NCBI GenBank assembly: GCA_019634625.1
Contig: JAHCBA010000003.1
Location: 124,001-188,000 of the forward strand
Direction: 5' to 3'
Length of the DNA: 64,000 bases
DNA from: Verrucomicrobiia bacterium
Lineage (GTDB): Bacteria; Verrucomicrobiota; Verrucomicrobiia; Limisphaerales; CAIMTB01
The position numbers were made by a program, and so were the translations under genes. Below are positions 1-8,341 of this stretch, piece by piece (position 1 is the first letter of the stretch; every line of letters starts with the position of its first letter). A model generated the notes under the pieces. It saw only the letters and a list, made by a program, of their open reading frames with translations. It was not told the DNA's origin and did no database searches.

Positions 1-927
1 CTTGGCGACGAGGCGGCTGTTTTCTCCCGCGAGCATCAGCGCCACTCCGAGCAGCGCCTCCTCGCCCTTGTAGGTGGCCGTGCCGGTGCGGACGGCCTTG
101 CCGATGACGACGTCCGCCACGTCCTTGACGCGCAGCGGCGTGGCGCGCGAACCGAACTTCAGCGGCAGCATCTCGATTTCTTCGGGTGTCTGGACGCGGC
201 CTGCCGTGCGGATTGTCAAGGTTTCGCCACCGAGTTGAATGATACTGCCACCCGCGTTCTCGACGTTCTCGCCAACGGCTTCGGCGATTTCGCTGAATGA
301 CATGCCGACGCTCTTGAGCTTGTCGGGGTTCGGCTGGATGATGATTTGCTTTTCGTAACCGCCCTGTGAGTTAACCTCCGCCACGCCGGGCGTCGAGCGC
401 AGACGCGGCTTGATGACGTAATCGTGGATGAGCTTCAACTCCATCAACTGCTCGACGCGCGTGGGCGGCTTCTTGGTCGCGTCGGCGGCGTATTCGACCA
501 CGTAGTAATAAATCTCCCCGAGGCCGGTGCTGATGGGTGCGAGCTTGGGTGTCAGGCCCGGCGGCAGTTCATCAATCACGGTCTGCACCCGTTCGCTGAC
601 GAGCTGGCGCGAGCGGTAGAGGTCCGTGCCGTCCTCGAAGATGAGGTTGACCTGCGAGAGTCCGAACTTGGAAAGCGAGCGCAACTCCGTCAGACCGGGG
701 ATGCCGGCCATCTCGTTCTCGATGGGGAACGTGACGAGCTTTTCGATCTCTTCCGGCGCATACGCTGGGACGGCGGTGTTGATCTGCACCTGGACGTTGG
801 TGATGTCCGGCACGGCGTCAATCGGCAGCCGCAACGCGGAGTAAACACCGATGCCGACCATGACCACGGTGGCGAGCAGCACGAACACGCGCTGGCGGAC
901 GGAGAATTCGAGGAGACGGTGCAACAT
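1..927 (-). CDS. RND heavy-metal efflux permease, CzcA/CusA family (partial, N-terminal part)
   Basis: This is the inner-membrane proton-driven pump of a tripartite metal efflux system. The visible 309 residues begin MLHRLLEFSVRQRVFVLL, giving the first membrane helix, and continue with the family pattern LPIDAVPDITNVQVQ and then FEDGTDLYRSRQLVSERV of the porter domain. The C-terminal two thirds lie beyond the left edge. Its order after an OMF, an adaptor and a small lipoprotein on the same strand marks it as the last gene of a czcCBA-like operon. The visible part does not fix the metal: the N-terminus looks closer to CzcA than to the CusA at 14373-17834. Confidence 0.93.
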   Translation of the reverse strand, partial: MLHRLLEFSVRQRVFVLLATVVMVGIGVYSALRLPIDAVPDITNVQVQINTAVPAYAPEEIEKLVTFPIENEMAGIPGLTELRSLSKFGLSQVNLIFEDGTDLYRSRQLVSERVQTVIDELPPGLTPKLAPISTGLGEIYYYVVEYAADATKKPPTRVEQLMELKLIHDYVIKPRLRSTPGVAEVNSQGGYEKQIIIQPNPDKLKSVGMSFSEIAEAVGENVENAGGSIIQLGGETLTIRTAGRVQTPEEIEMLPLKFGSRATPLRVKDVADVVIGKAVRTGTATYKGEEALLGVALMLAGENSRLVAK

Positions 928-934
928 TTGGGTG

Positions 935-1363
935 TCAGGTGCGGCAGTCCGCGATGGAGGTGGCGTGAACGGCGACGCGGACCGTGCTGCCGACAGGCGG
1001 AGGCTCGGGCAGCGTGATGGCGAAACTGGAATGGGGATGCCCGAAGCGGGAATGCCGGATCGGATTCGGGAAGAACCTGACCGGAGTACGGCTGGAAAGC
1101 CGGCCATCAGGACCGAGGACCTCGATGTCGAGGTGTCGTCGTGGGGATTGGTAGTACCCAAACGTGCTGCTCACGGTGCCCGAGATTTGGACACCCTTGG
1201 AGGTATCCAACACGCGGACACTGGTAACCCGAACGCCGGATCTAGATTTCACGGTGGTACTCAGTCCGGGGCGTGTTGGCGGAGTCGCGCAGCCGTCGGC
1301 CAAGAAGAGGAGAGCCAGCAGGATTGATCCGATGGAGAATTTTCGAGCGGAGATCGTATTCAT
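935..1363 (-). CDS. Small predicted lipoprotein of the efflux operon
   Basis: A 142-residue protein with a short charged N-terminus, a hydrophobic stretch and a lipobox-like LADGC around residue 25, so it is probably a lipid-anchored periplasmic or outer-membrane protein. I do not recognise the mature part. A run such as VRVTSVRVLDTSKGVQISG suggests a beta-sandwich, and His and Pro residues cluster later. It sits between the adaptor and the RND pump genes, with a 7-bp gap to the pump start, so it is co-transcribed with the efflux system and may be an accessory subunit. That role is inferred only from position. Confidence 0.72.
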   Translation of the reverse strand: MNTISARKFSIGSILLALLFLADGCATPPTRPGLSTTVKSRSGVRVTSVRVLDTSKGVQISGTVSSTFGYYQSPRRHLDIEVLGPDGRLSSRTPVRFFPNPIRHSRFGHPHSSFAITLPEPPPVGSTVRVAVHATSIADCRT

Positions 1364-1387
1364 GGAGTGAGAACCTCGGAGGCCTGT

Positions 1388-2194
1388 TTAGTGGGAGTGT
1401 CCGCCTCCCTTGGTGGCACGGAGTTCGATCAACCAGAGCGTCTGCACTGGCTTCAGGACGACCTGGTCGCCGGGTAGCAAGCCATCCGTGATGCCGATCC
1501 GGCCGCCGCTCTCGGCACCCGTGCGAACCGGCGTGCGAAAGTACGCATCGCCGTTGACCGTATAGACAAAGGTGCCCTCCGAGGTCCGAAGCAGTGCCGA
1601 TCGAGGCACGGTGGCCGTAGGCTGTTCCACGGGATGGATGATCGAGGCGGGAACGAACTCTCCGGCTTGCAGAACAGAGATGGCGTTGGAGATGCCGACA
1701 ATGACCTCGGATTCTCCCAGCGCCACCGCCTTCTGAATGGCGAGAATGACCCCATGCAATGAATCGCGGGTGGGGAGTTGGATCAGGACGGGGTCACCTT
1801 GCTTGAGATTGGACGCGACTTCCTGGGAAACGAGCCCCGAGCCATGGACGTCGCACCCGGAGTGGTCGGCGGGATTGGGGAGGTGATGGTGTCTTTCGCC
1901 AAATATCTGGGCGGTGAATCGCGTCTCGGCGGGGAGCCGTTCCTCCAAGACGTCGGCGACTTCGAGACCCAGAATTTTCTTGGTCTCCTCGGTGACGATC
2001 ACGCCCTTCCCAGGTTTGAACGTGGCTCCTGCGGCCGATTCACCTTCCTCGCCATGAGCGTGCCCATCGCCTTCCTCGTGGCTTTCCGTAGCGTGTGCGT
2101 CTGGTGCGCCTGAATTGTTCGGGCCACAGCCTGTCGACACGACAGTCGCGAGCGCCGCAGCCACAGGCAGCCAGCAGTTGGTGAAGTGCTTCAC
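1388..2194 (-). CDS. Efflux RND periplasmic adaptor (HlyD/CusB family), short form
   Basis: Periplasmic adaptor linking the RND pump to the OMF. I chose the GTG at 2194 because it gives a signal peptide with lipobox (VVSTGC), has a GGAGGG five bases upstream, and overlaps the OMF stop as GTGA, implying translational coupling. The 268-residue protein has a His/Glu-rich segment (HATESHEEGDGHAHGEEGE) after the lipobox. The beta-barrel and membrane-proximal domains follow (VPRSALLRTSEGTFVYTVNGD, ITDGLLPGDQVV). It is shorter than usual CusB/CzcB proteins (about 380-500 residues), and no long coiled-coil hairpin is apparent between the barrel halves. Confidence 0.87.
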   Translation of the reverse strand: MKHFTNCWLPVAAALATVVSTGCGPNNSGAPDAHATESHEEGDGHAHGEEGESAAGATFKPGKGVIVTEETKKILGLEVADVLEERLPAETRFTAQIFGERHHHLPNPADHSGCDVHGSGLVSQEVASNLKQGDPVLIQLPTRDSLHGVILAIQKAVALGESEVIVGISNAISVLQAGEFVPASIIHPVEQPTATVPRSALLRTSEGTFVYTVNGDAYFRTPVRTGAESGGRIGITDGLLPGDQVVLKPVQTLWLIELRATKGGGHSH

Positions 2195-3531
2195 TTGCCC
2201 TCCTTCCTTGGGGTGGCACGGGATAACGGCATGGAAACCCCGGTAAGCAGCTCTAATTGGACCGCAGCTTCCAGCGCCTCCCTTTTGGTGTCCAAGAGAC
2301 CCTCGACCGCATCCAGATACTGCTTCTGGAGCTCCACGTACGTGGATATGGGAACGGCTCCGAGGCGGTAGTGGCGATCGGCGACCTCGGCCGCCTCCCG
2401 GAAGTGCGCCACCGAGTCCGGCCGCCATTTGGCCATCTCCCGGAGCTTCGTCTCATACGTAAGAGCCGTTTCGAGCACTCGACGGGTAACGTCCCTCTGC
2501 GCGAGTTCGTAGGACACCGCGGCCTGGGTCTGTCGCGCCGAAGCCGCCTCGACATTCCCGCGGTTCCGGTTCCAGAAGGGCAGCGGCAGCGAGACAACAA
2601 CGCCGAGAATGCGTTCGCGATCCGATCCAGCGTTCTCCTCGGCGAAAGTGGGACCAAGCGCAACCGCCGGGTAGCGCTCGTTGCGCGCGAGATCGACCCG
2701 GAAGCCCTGTTGGGCGAGTTCGACGGCTCGAACCTTTAACTCGAAGTTGTTCGTGCGGGCCATGGCCAGCAGTTCGTCGCGGTCCTCGGGTGGTCGAAAC
2801 GCCAGGGAGCTATCGGCGATCTTCAACGAGATTTGGGGCGGTGCCCCCCTGAGCTGGTTAAGTTCCAGGAGAGCCGATTGCGTAACCAGGAGCGCTTCGC
2901 TTGCCTTGCGCTGGGCGTTGAGTTCCGTTGCCTCGATGACCCGAATCTCCAGCAGTGGCGTGAGACCTGCCGGGTCGCGCTGGACCAGGACCTCCCTGAG
3001 CGCCTTGAATCGATCAGCCACTTCCGAGGCGGCGGCTGATTTTTCCTCGGCAGCGAAGAGACTGAAGGCGAGGGCTCGAACGCGACCAGCCAGCGCGGTC
3101 TTGAATCGGGCTAGGCCCAGGTTGGCCAACTCGACGTCCTGATTGGCGATGGCTTTGCGGAGTCCGATGCGGCCGGGCCACTCGAAGGGCTGGAGAACCG
3201 ACACCGACCAAGCGACTCCTTCCGCACTCAAACCGCCACCGTCCGCCGTTTTATGGCCGATGGTTCCGGTTAGTTCCGGGTTGCGCCACGCGCCCGCCGT
3301 TCTTCGGCCGGCGGTCGCTGCCGCGATTTCGGCTTCGTAGAACCTGAGTTCCGGATTCTTGGCGAGAGCTTCGTCGACCACGGCCTCCAACGTGGCGGAA
3401 GCAAGTTCAGTGGGTGGGGTATTCGTCGAAGCAATGGCTTGGTGGGCCATCAGATTGAGGACGAGGAGAATCGCGGCGCCCCTTCCGGCGCCGCAGAAAA
3501 TGGGTGCAACAGATAATGGTATTGAAAGCAT
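2191..3531 (-). CDS. TolC-family outer membrane efflux protein (CzcC-like)
   Basis: A 446-residue outer-membrane channel component with an N-terminal signal peptide. The body shows the duplicated helical pattern of OMFs: LEAVVDEALAKNPELRFYEAEI near the start, with the equivalent MARTNNFELKVRAVELAQ in the second half. It also has LPLPFWNRNRGNVEAA, which is typical of CzcC-type channels, and a late YRLGAVPISTYVELQKQYLDAVE helix. It is the first large gene of the operon and overlaps the adaptor by four bases. With the adaptor and the pump it would form a cell-envelope-spanning metal exporter. Confidence 0.92.
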   Translation of the reverse strand: MLSIPLSVAPIFCGAGRGAAILLVLNLMAHQAIASTNTPPTELASATLEAVVDEALAKNPELRFYEAEIAAATAGRRTAGAWRNPELTGTIGHKTADGGGLSAEGVAWSVSVLQPFEWPGRIGLRKAIANQDVELANLGLARFKTALAGRVRALAFSLFAAEEKSAAASEVADRFKALREVLVQRDPAGLTPLLEIRVIEATELNAQRKASEALLVTQSALLELNQLRGAPPQISLKIADSSLAFRPPEDRDELLAMARTNNFELKVRAVELAQQGFRVDLARNERYPAVALGPTFAEENAGSDRERILGVVVSLPLPFWNRNRGNVEAASARQTQAAVSYELAQRDVTRRVLETALTYETKLREMAKWRPDSVAHFREAAEVADRHYRLGAVPISTYVELQKQYLDAVEGLLDTKREALEAAVQLELLTGVSMPLSRATPRKEGK

Positions 3532-3631
3532 GAGCTAGGTGAATGGTTGAATACATGAAAATGAGCCAGCACGGCATGCGGACGCATGCGTACCCGAAAA
3601 TGTGAAGACTCACGCCGAGAGCGTGAGCCGT

Positions 3632-4042
3632 TCAGGAAGCTGCGGAGGGAGCGCGGACAGGGAGGGCGAGACGGAGGGCAAATGCCCAGGAGGTCGACAA
3701 AGGCGGCGGGGGTGCCGCAACCAGTACACCTTCAGACTCCTCGGAGGGAAGTCCGACAGCGAGAACCCCGACATCGATCGGGGGCACGAACTCCGGGCGG
3801 ACATCGGCGACGCGATCCTCCCAGCGAGAAGACTGGTACTTGCCGGATTCCTGAACACAGCAACCGCAATCCTCGCAGGACTTGTTGTCGCTGTGCCCCG
3901 AGTGTTCGTGGTCCGCGCAGCGGAGAAATTCAAGTCCTGGCACGGAAGCGAGCCGACAATGGGCGGTCAATGGCACCCAAACCAGGGCCATCACAAGGCA
4001 CATTACTCGACTGAGCGACTGCACAACAAAAATTGGTAGCAC
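3632..4042 (-). CDS. Small His/Cys-rich secreted protein upstream of the efflux operon
   Basis: A 136-residue protein with a hydrophobic N-terminus (about residues 8-28). A His/Cys cluster (DHEHSGHSDNKSCEDCGCC, about residues 43-62) could bind a soft or borderline metal. The C-terminal part is rich in Pro and Ala and ends in a hydrophobic run. It lies 100 bp upstream of the OMF gene on the same strand, so it is probably the first gene of the czcCBA-like operon. I recognise no family. A metal-binding or sensing role is inferred from composition and position. Confidence 0.55.
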   Translation of the reverse strand: MLPIFVVQSLSRVMCLVMALVWVPLTAHCRLASVPGLEFLRCADHEHSGHSDNKSCEDCGCCVQESGKYQSSRWEDRVADVRPEFVPPIDVGVLAVGLPSEESEGVLVAAPPPPLSTSWAFALRLALPVRAPSAAS

Positions 4043-4103
4043 CAGATCAACCGATGTTCAACTCCTGAACACCGAAAGAGCCTTGCACCCATCGTCGGAC
4101 GTT

Positions 4104-4604
4104 TCAGGCGCTCCCTTTAATCAACCCTTTCTCGACCAGCGCCGCTCGGAGTTCATTGGTGAGGGTGATGACGCTGGCGAGGTCGGTGGCGGCGGCCTGA
4201 TCCGCGTTAGCCCGTTGCGCGCTCGGCGCTGCCCCGTGAAATCCGACCTTCGAGGACGTTCCCGCCCCCATCTGAACCTCCCACGAGAACGCTCCGGCAT
4301 GGCGCTTTAGACCGCCGTCAGCGACATTCAGGATCAGGTACCCGGTCGGGAACGTCCCGCTGGCCGGGTCGGCGCTGACGGTTGCCGGCGCCGTCTGCTG
4401 CCAGGTGCCCGGCGTGCCGGCCACGGTGCAGACGAACTCCGCTCGGTTCTGGTCCCGCCAGAAATCGCCGACGTTCCACGCCCCGGAGGATGGCGGGCCG
4501 TTCAGCGTGTTCGGGGTGCCCTTATGGTAGGTGGGGACTATGGCGAACGGTTCCTCGCAGGCGATGACCCAGTTGTGTTTGGACAGTGGGACGAAGCTGG
4601 GTGC
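4104..4604 (-). pseudogene. C-terminal relic of a phage-like structural protein
   Basis: An open frame of about 166 codons follows a TAG at 4605-4607 and has no good start; a GTG at 4424 would give 106 residues. The text (AWNVGDFWRDQNRAEFVC, then TVAGTPGTWQQTAPATVSA and LKRHAGAFSWEVQMGAGTS) resembles the end of large repetitive phage or prophage tail-fibre-like proteins. That resemblance is from memory of style, not a search. Helical C-terminus LASVITLTNELRAALVEKG. It sits beside the mobile block starting near 5.0 kb, so it is probably a leftover of an earlier insertion. Confidence 0.45.
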
Positions 4605-4662
4605 CTAGAGCCCCTCGGGCGACGAGCCATTCAGCGTCCTGAAATCCGCCCCTTCCCGGTGT

Positions 4663-4911
4663 TGAAGCGTAACGTTCCGCACTGGTGTAGGGCGGCATGG
4701 CATTGAGCGCCGCCGCTCGGCACCGGCATGACGGCGACAGAGCACGGCAGGATCAATCCCTCGAACAGTGCGGCGCTTGCCGGCGCTGCTGGCGCGAATA
4801 GGCGCCGGCCCCCTCAAGGCGCAGGTTCAGGAGCCGGTGGCGCCTCCCGAAGGGGCGGTCGCGGGGCCGGCTCCTCGGCATGGACCGGCACGATGAAGCG
4901 TAACGTTCCGC
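4663..4911 (+). repeat. Two identical 18-bp copies of TGAAGCGTAACGTTCCGC
   Basis: The 18-mer TGAAGCGTAACGTTCCGC is at 4663-4680 and again at 4894-4911, in direct orientation and 231 bp apart. Its core AACGTTCCGC recurs with variation at 4991-5002, 5067-5088 and 5107-5119, and on the far side of the mobile block near 12142-12163. The 565 bp from 4605 to 5170 hold no convincing gene. They look like a stack of short related sites, possibly scars of repeated integration at one target. Confidence 0.6.
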
Positions 4912-4985
4912 CCTTGGTTGATGAGCCGCAAATCCACCTTGTCAGCCCGACAACCTCGAATGTTTCCGCGAAGCCTCAGGGGCCG

Positions 4986-4999
4986 CAAAGGACAACGTT
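4986..4999 (+). repeat. Left copy of CAAAGGACAACGTT, candidate element end
   Basis: CAAAGGACAACGTT here is repeated exactly at 12139-12152. A longer degenerate match, GGACAACGTTCC(C)GC followed by TGGG, links 5068-5088 with 12143-12163. The two sides bracket every gene of the replication-type block (5171-11970), giving an element of about 7.2 kb. No recombinase gene is present to confirm this. Confidence 0.45.
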
Positions 5000-5170
5000 G
5001 CCTCTCCGCGCATCGCGTTGCACGCGAGCAACTTGCGCTGCCAATCGAGGGGCATTGGAGATTTGAGGGACAACGTTCCGCACTTGGGCGACGCGCACAC
5101 GTGGGTCGAACGTTCCCCCTTATGTGTACGCGATGAAAATGTCCGACATGAAACCGAAGGAGATGACCCG

Positions 5171-5521
5171 ATGAGCACCGCCCTCGAAGAACTGATGCAC
5201 GCCGCCCTGGCGGCCGCCCCGAACCGCCGGGACGACGCCCTCGCCGTCCTGCGCGGCCAACTGGCAGCGATCGATCCCGCGAAGACCGCGCCCACCCATG
5301 AACCCTACCTGACCCTTCGCGAGGTCGGGCAACGCCTCGGCATCAGCGCCGCAACGCTCTGGCGGTGGCAGGTGCCCGGCCATTCCCTCGGCGGTCGCCG
5401 ACGGTTCCGGCTGTCCGAGGTCGAGGCCTACCTGAAAACCGAGGCCTTCGAACGTCGGGCGGCAGCGCTGCGGGCCGACCGGAAACACCACGCCAAACGC
5501 GGTGGCGATCCCAAGGCCTGA
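5171..5521 (+). CDS. Excisionase/MerR-like helix-turn-helix protein
   Basis: A 116-residue protein. Residues about 55-100 (LTLREVGQRLGISAATLWRWQ, then GGRRRFRLSEVEAYLK) form a classic excisionase-type winged helix-turn-helix, as in AlpA/Xis or MerR N-termini. The start at 5171 is set by AAGGAG eight bases upstream. A 13-codon open frame beginning at 5133 ends in a TGA that overlaps this ATG, and could be a leader peptide. As first gene of the block it probably controls the element or directs its excision. Confidence 0.75.
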   Translation: MSTALEELMHAALAAAPNRRDDALAVLRGQLAAIDPAKTAPTHEPYLTLREVGQRLGISAATLWRWQVPGHSLGGRRRFRLSEVEAYLKTEAFERRAAALRADRKHHAKRGGDPKA

Positions 5522-5678
5522 TCGAAGCCGAAATGTTCAACAACTTGCTTGACCGGGGTGGCGGCAAGAACGCGTTGCACAGCGTTTCAAAGTGGGACCA
5601 GGAACGCTCCACAGTGTTGCACAGTGCGACCCACTGAGACCCAAACCACCGTCCACGCCATTTTGATACTCTCCCCTC

Positions 5679-5975
5679 ATGACCGCTAACTCTACCAACC
5701 CACCCGTCCCCGCCCGCGAACTCGCCAAGCAACTCCTCCAGGAGGAGGCCAAAGGAATGCCGGTCTGGGTCCGCGCCCCCACCGACGGCCACGAGCACTT
5801 CACCGGGCTGACCCGCGCCAAGCTCTACGAACTGGCCGGAAAGGGGCACATCCGTTCGGTCTCGTTGCGCGAACCCGGCAAGGTCAAGGGCTGCCGCCTC
5901 TTCAACCTCCAAAGCATGCTCGACTACATCGCGAAGATGGAGGCCCAGGCCGGCAGCGATCAATCGCCCGCGTGA
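5679..5975 (+). CDS. Second small HTH protein of the mobile block
   Basis: A 98-residue protein whose central part (FTGLTRAKLYELAGKGHIRS followed by GCRLFNLQSMLDYIAKM) matches the excisionase or AlpA-type pattern: a helix-turn-helix reading 'xLTRxxLYxLxxxGxI', a wing, then a helix. The N-terminus is a helical arm. The gap before it (5522-5678) carries two direct repeats of GTTGCACAG[C/T]G at 5574-5584 and 5614-5624, plausible operator half-sites for one of these HTH proteins. The primase gene follows 25 bp downstream. Confidence 0.68.
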   Translation: MTANSTNPPVPARELAKQLLQEEAKGMPVWVRAPTDGHEHFTGLTRAKLYELAGKGHIRSVSLREPGKVKGCRLFNLQSMLDYIAKMEAQAGSDQSPA

Positions 5976-6000
5976 TCGCGGGAAACGGAGAAGCCCTCCC

Positions 6001-8205
6001 ATGGCCATCCTTGCACCAGATCCCGAAGCCGTCGTTGAGTCCCCGCCCATCATGGAGCGGGAGCCGACGTCCGAGGAACCCACGCCGCTCCTTGGCCGCC
6101 CGGTCTCGATGTATGGGAACGCCTTCAGCAAGGAGCCGCAGGATGTCGCGCTGGGGAAAATCCTCGTGGCCATTCGCAATGGACGCTGGGCAAAGCGGAT
6201 TGGAGAGCTTCGTGTGCTCTTGGCTCGCGATCGGGCGGCCTACGACCGCGAAAAACGAGCCCTCCCAGCCTTTGCGATGTCGGGGACCGCGGAGACGCGC
6301 AAGGGGCAACAAAGCCATACGGGGCTTATCCAAGTCGACATGGACCACCTCGGCGGCGATCTGGCGACCGTCCGAGAACTGGTCAAAGCCGATCCGCACA
6401 TCGCCTTCGGGTACGTGTCTCCCTCCGGCGAGGGACTGAAACTGGGCCTGCGCATCGATCCTGACCGCCACGAGGAAAGCTTCGCGGCCGCCGAGGTCTA
6501 CTTCCGCGAATGCTATGGCCGAGACATCGACAAGAAGGTCAAGGACCGCCTCCGGCTCTGCTTCGTCAGCCACGATCCGGACCTCTGGGTTCGCGAGGAC
6601 GCTATTCCGCTTCCGATCCCGGAGCCGAAGCCCGAGGCCCCTCCGCGCACCAGTCCACCCGTTGCCAAGGCAGCCGCCACGCCCACGGCCGAGGGAGAGC
6701 CGGGCAACATCGTGATCCTGCCATCTGGCGGGGTTTCGTTCAGCGAGGCAGCCCAGGAGATCTTCTCTCGGCTCGCCCCGGCCCGAACGATTTTCTGGCG
6801 CGGTGGCGCCCTGGTTGAGCGGGTGGATTACGATGGTATTGCCGGCCTGGAAATCCTCCGCCCCGAGGCCTTCCGGAGCCGCGTCGAGAAGATCGGCCGT
6901 CTGATGGCCTGGCGCGTCGGCGACGACGGTCAGCCAACCCTCAAGCCAACCCGGTTGCCCCGGGACGACGCCACGGCACTGATGGCGACCACCGAAGCCC
7001 GGGAACTTCTCCCCCCAATCGCCAGCGTCCTGCGCTGCCCCGTGCTGATTGAAAAGAACGCAAACGAGGTCGCGGTTCTCGGCGAGGGCTACCACGCGGA
7101 ACTCGGAGGCCTGCTGATTGTCGCCGGAGACGCTCCGCCGCAGTTCCCGCCTGAGCACGCCTCCCTGCTCCTGAACTCGCTCATCGCTGAATTCGACTTC
7201 CAGTCGCCCGGCGACCGGAGTCGCGCCCTGGCGGCATTCCTGACCCCCGCGCTCCGCATGGGCGGGCATCTGAAGGGCTCGGTGCCCATCGACTGCGCTG
7301 AGGCCGACCAGAGCCAGAGCGGCAAAGGCTACCGCCACCACCTCGTCGCGGCCCTGTACGGCGAGAGCGCTTATTTCGTCACCGCCCGCCAAGGCGGTGT
7401 CGGCAGCGTGGACGAGTCCTTCGCCGCCGCCATCATCTCCGGTCGCCCCTTCATCTGCCTCGACAATTTCCGCGGCCGGCTCGACTCGCAGCACCTCGAG
7501 GCGTTCCTGACGTGCCCAACCCTGTTCCCAGCGCGAGTTCCCCACCGTGGGGAAGTCATGATCGACCCCAAGCGGTTCCTCCTCCAGATGTCGAGCAACG
7601 GGCTGGAAACCACCCGCGACCTCGCCAACCGCGCCAGCATCTGCCGGATTCGCAAGCGGCCAGGCTTTCGCTACCGCGACACCCTCGGCGAGCTTCAGCG
7701 GCTCCAGCCCACGTTCCTGGGGGCGGTGTTCTCGCTGGTCACGGCCTGGATCGCCGCCGGGAAGCCTCGGACGGACGAGACCCGCCACGACTTCCGCGAA
7801 TGGTGTCAGGTCGTCGACTGGATCGTGCAGAACCTGATGGGCGGGGCTCCGGTCATGGAAGGTCACCCGGCGGCGCAAGAGCGGGTCGCCAATCCAGCCC
7901 TTGTCTGGGTCCGATCGATCGCTCTGGCGCTGGAAGGCGAGAAACGGCTCGGGGAGTCGCTCAACGCCACCGGCCTCGCCGAGATCTGCGCAATGCACGA
8001 CATCGAGATCCCAGGGCTGAAGGAAAAGGCAGACGGCGACATGGCCAAGCGACAGGTCGGCTCCCTCCTGCGGCGAGTGTTCCAGGACGCCGACCTGGTC
8101 CAGGTGGACGGATTCGATGTCCGCCGATCCCAACAGACGTACCGGAAGCCATCCGGCGACGCCGACACGATGCGGACCTACACCTTCGACCGGACGCCAA
8201 AATGA
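6001..8205 (+). CDS. Primase/helicase-type replication protein (BT4734-like N-domain plus ATPase)
   Basis: A 734-residue protein, the largest of the mobile block. Residues about 40-200 (LGKILVAIRNGRWAKRIGEL, GLIQVDMDHLGGDL, AFGYVSPSGEGLKLGLRI) resemble the BT4734/VirE N-terminal primase-polymerase-like domain found in phage and plasmid replication proteins. The second half has a P-loop-like SQSGKGYRHHL (about residue 440) and a Walker B-like RPFICLDNFRG (about 480). A Pro-rich linker near residue 210 separates the two. ATG at 6001 follows a GGAG. It probably starts DNA synthesis for the element. The assignment rests on motif resemblance only. Confidence 0.78.
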   Translation: MAILAPDPEAVVESPPIMEREPTSEEPTPLLGRPVSMYGNAFSKEPQDVALGKILVAIRNGRWAKRIGELRVLLARDRAAYDREKRALPAFAMSGTAETRKGQQSHTGLIQVDMDHLGGDLATVRELVKADPHIAFGYVSPSGEGLKLGLRIDPDRHEESFAAAEVYFRECYGRDIDKKVKDRLRLCFVSHDPDLWVREDAIPLPIPEPKPEAPPRTSPPVAKAAATPTAEGEPGNIVILPSGGVSFSEAAQEIFSRLAPARTIFWRGGALVERVDYDGIAGLEILRPEAFRSRVEKIGRLMAWRVGDDGQPTLKPTRLPRDDATALMATTEARELLPPIASVLRCPVLIEKNANEVAVLGEGYHAELGGLLIVAGDAPPQFPPEHASLLLNSLIAEFDFQSPGDRSRALAAFLTPALRMGGHLKGSVPIDCAEADQSQSGKGYRHHLVAALYGESAYFVTARQGGVGSVDESFAAAIISGRPFICLDNFRGRLDSQHLEAFLTCPTLFPARVPHRGEVMIDPKRFLLQMSSNGLETTRDLANRASICRIRKRPGFRYRDTLGELQRLQPTFLGAVFSLVTAWIAAGKPRTDETRHDFREWCQVVDWIVQNLMGGAPVMEGHPAAQERVANPALVWVRSIALALEGEKRLGESLNATGLAEICAMHDIEIPGLKEKADGDMAKRQVGSLLRRVFQDADLVQVDGFDVRRSQQTYRKPSGDADTMRTYTFDRTPK

Positions 8206-8210
8206 ACGCA

Positions 8211-8304
8211 GCTCCACCCAACCACCCTAGTCCACCCAACCCCTATAACTTTCTTACAAATTGGAATCATCAATATGTAGGGAGTTATAGGGGTTGGGTG
8301 GAGC
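8211..8304. repeat. 19-bp perfect inverted repeat with AT-rich loop, candidate replication origin
   Basis: CCACCCAACCCCTATAACT (8232-8250) is perfectly inverted at 8283-8301, with a 32-nt AT-rich loop in otherwise GC-rich DNA. A second left arm, GCTCCACCCAACC (8211-8223), also pairs exactly with 8292-8304, so the right arm can form two alternative stems. It begins 6 bp after the primase stop and ends before the next ribosome-binding site. Position and structure fit an origin or initiator-binding site, or a structured mRNA switch. It has no U-run, so it is not a typical terminator. Confidence 0.6.
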
Positions 8305-8341
8305 TGGGGTTTCCCGGGTGGAGCACGGTCTGGAGGTCGTC

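Noticed and set aside
4663-5119. Integron attC array
   Set aside because: The repeated AACGTTCC cores lack the RYYYAAC/GTTRRRY pairing and hairpin arms of attC, and no integron integrase is present.
5902-8217. 771-codon open frame antisense to the primase gene
   Set aside because: GC-rich mirror frame; the plus-strand protein shows primase and ATPase motifs, while the antisense text shows none.
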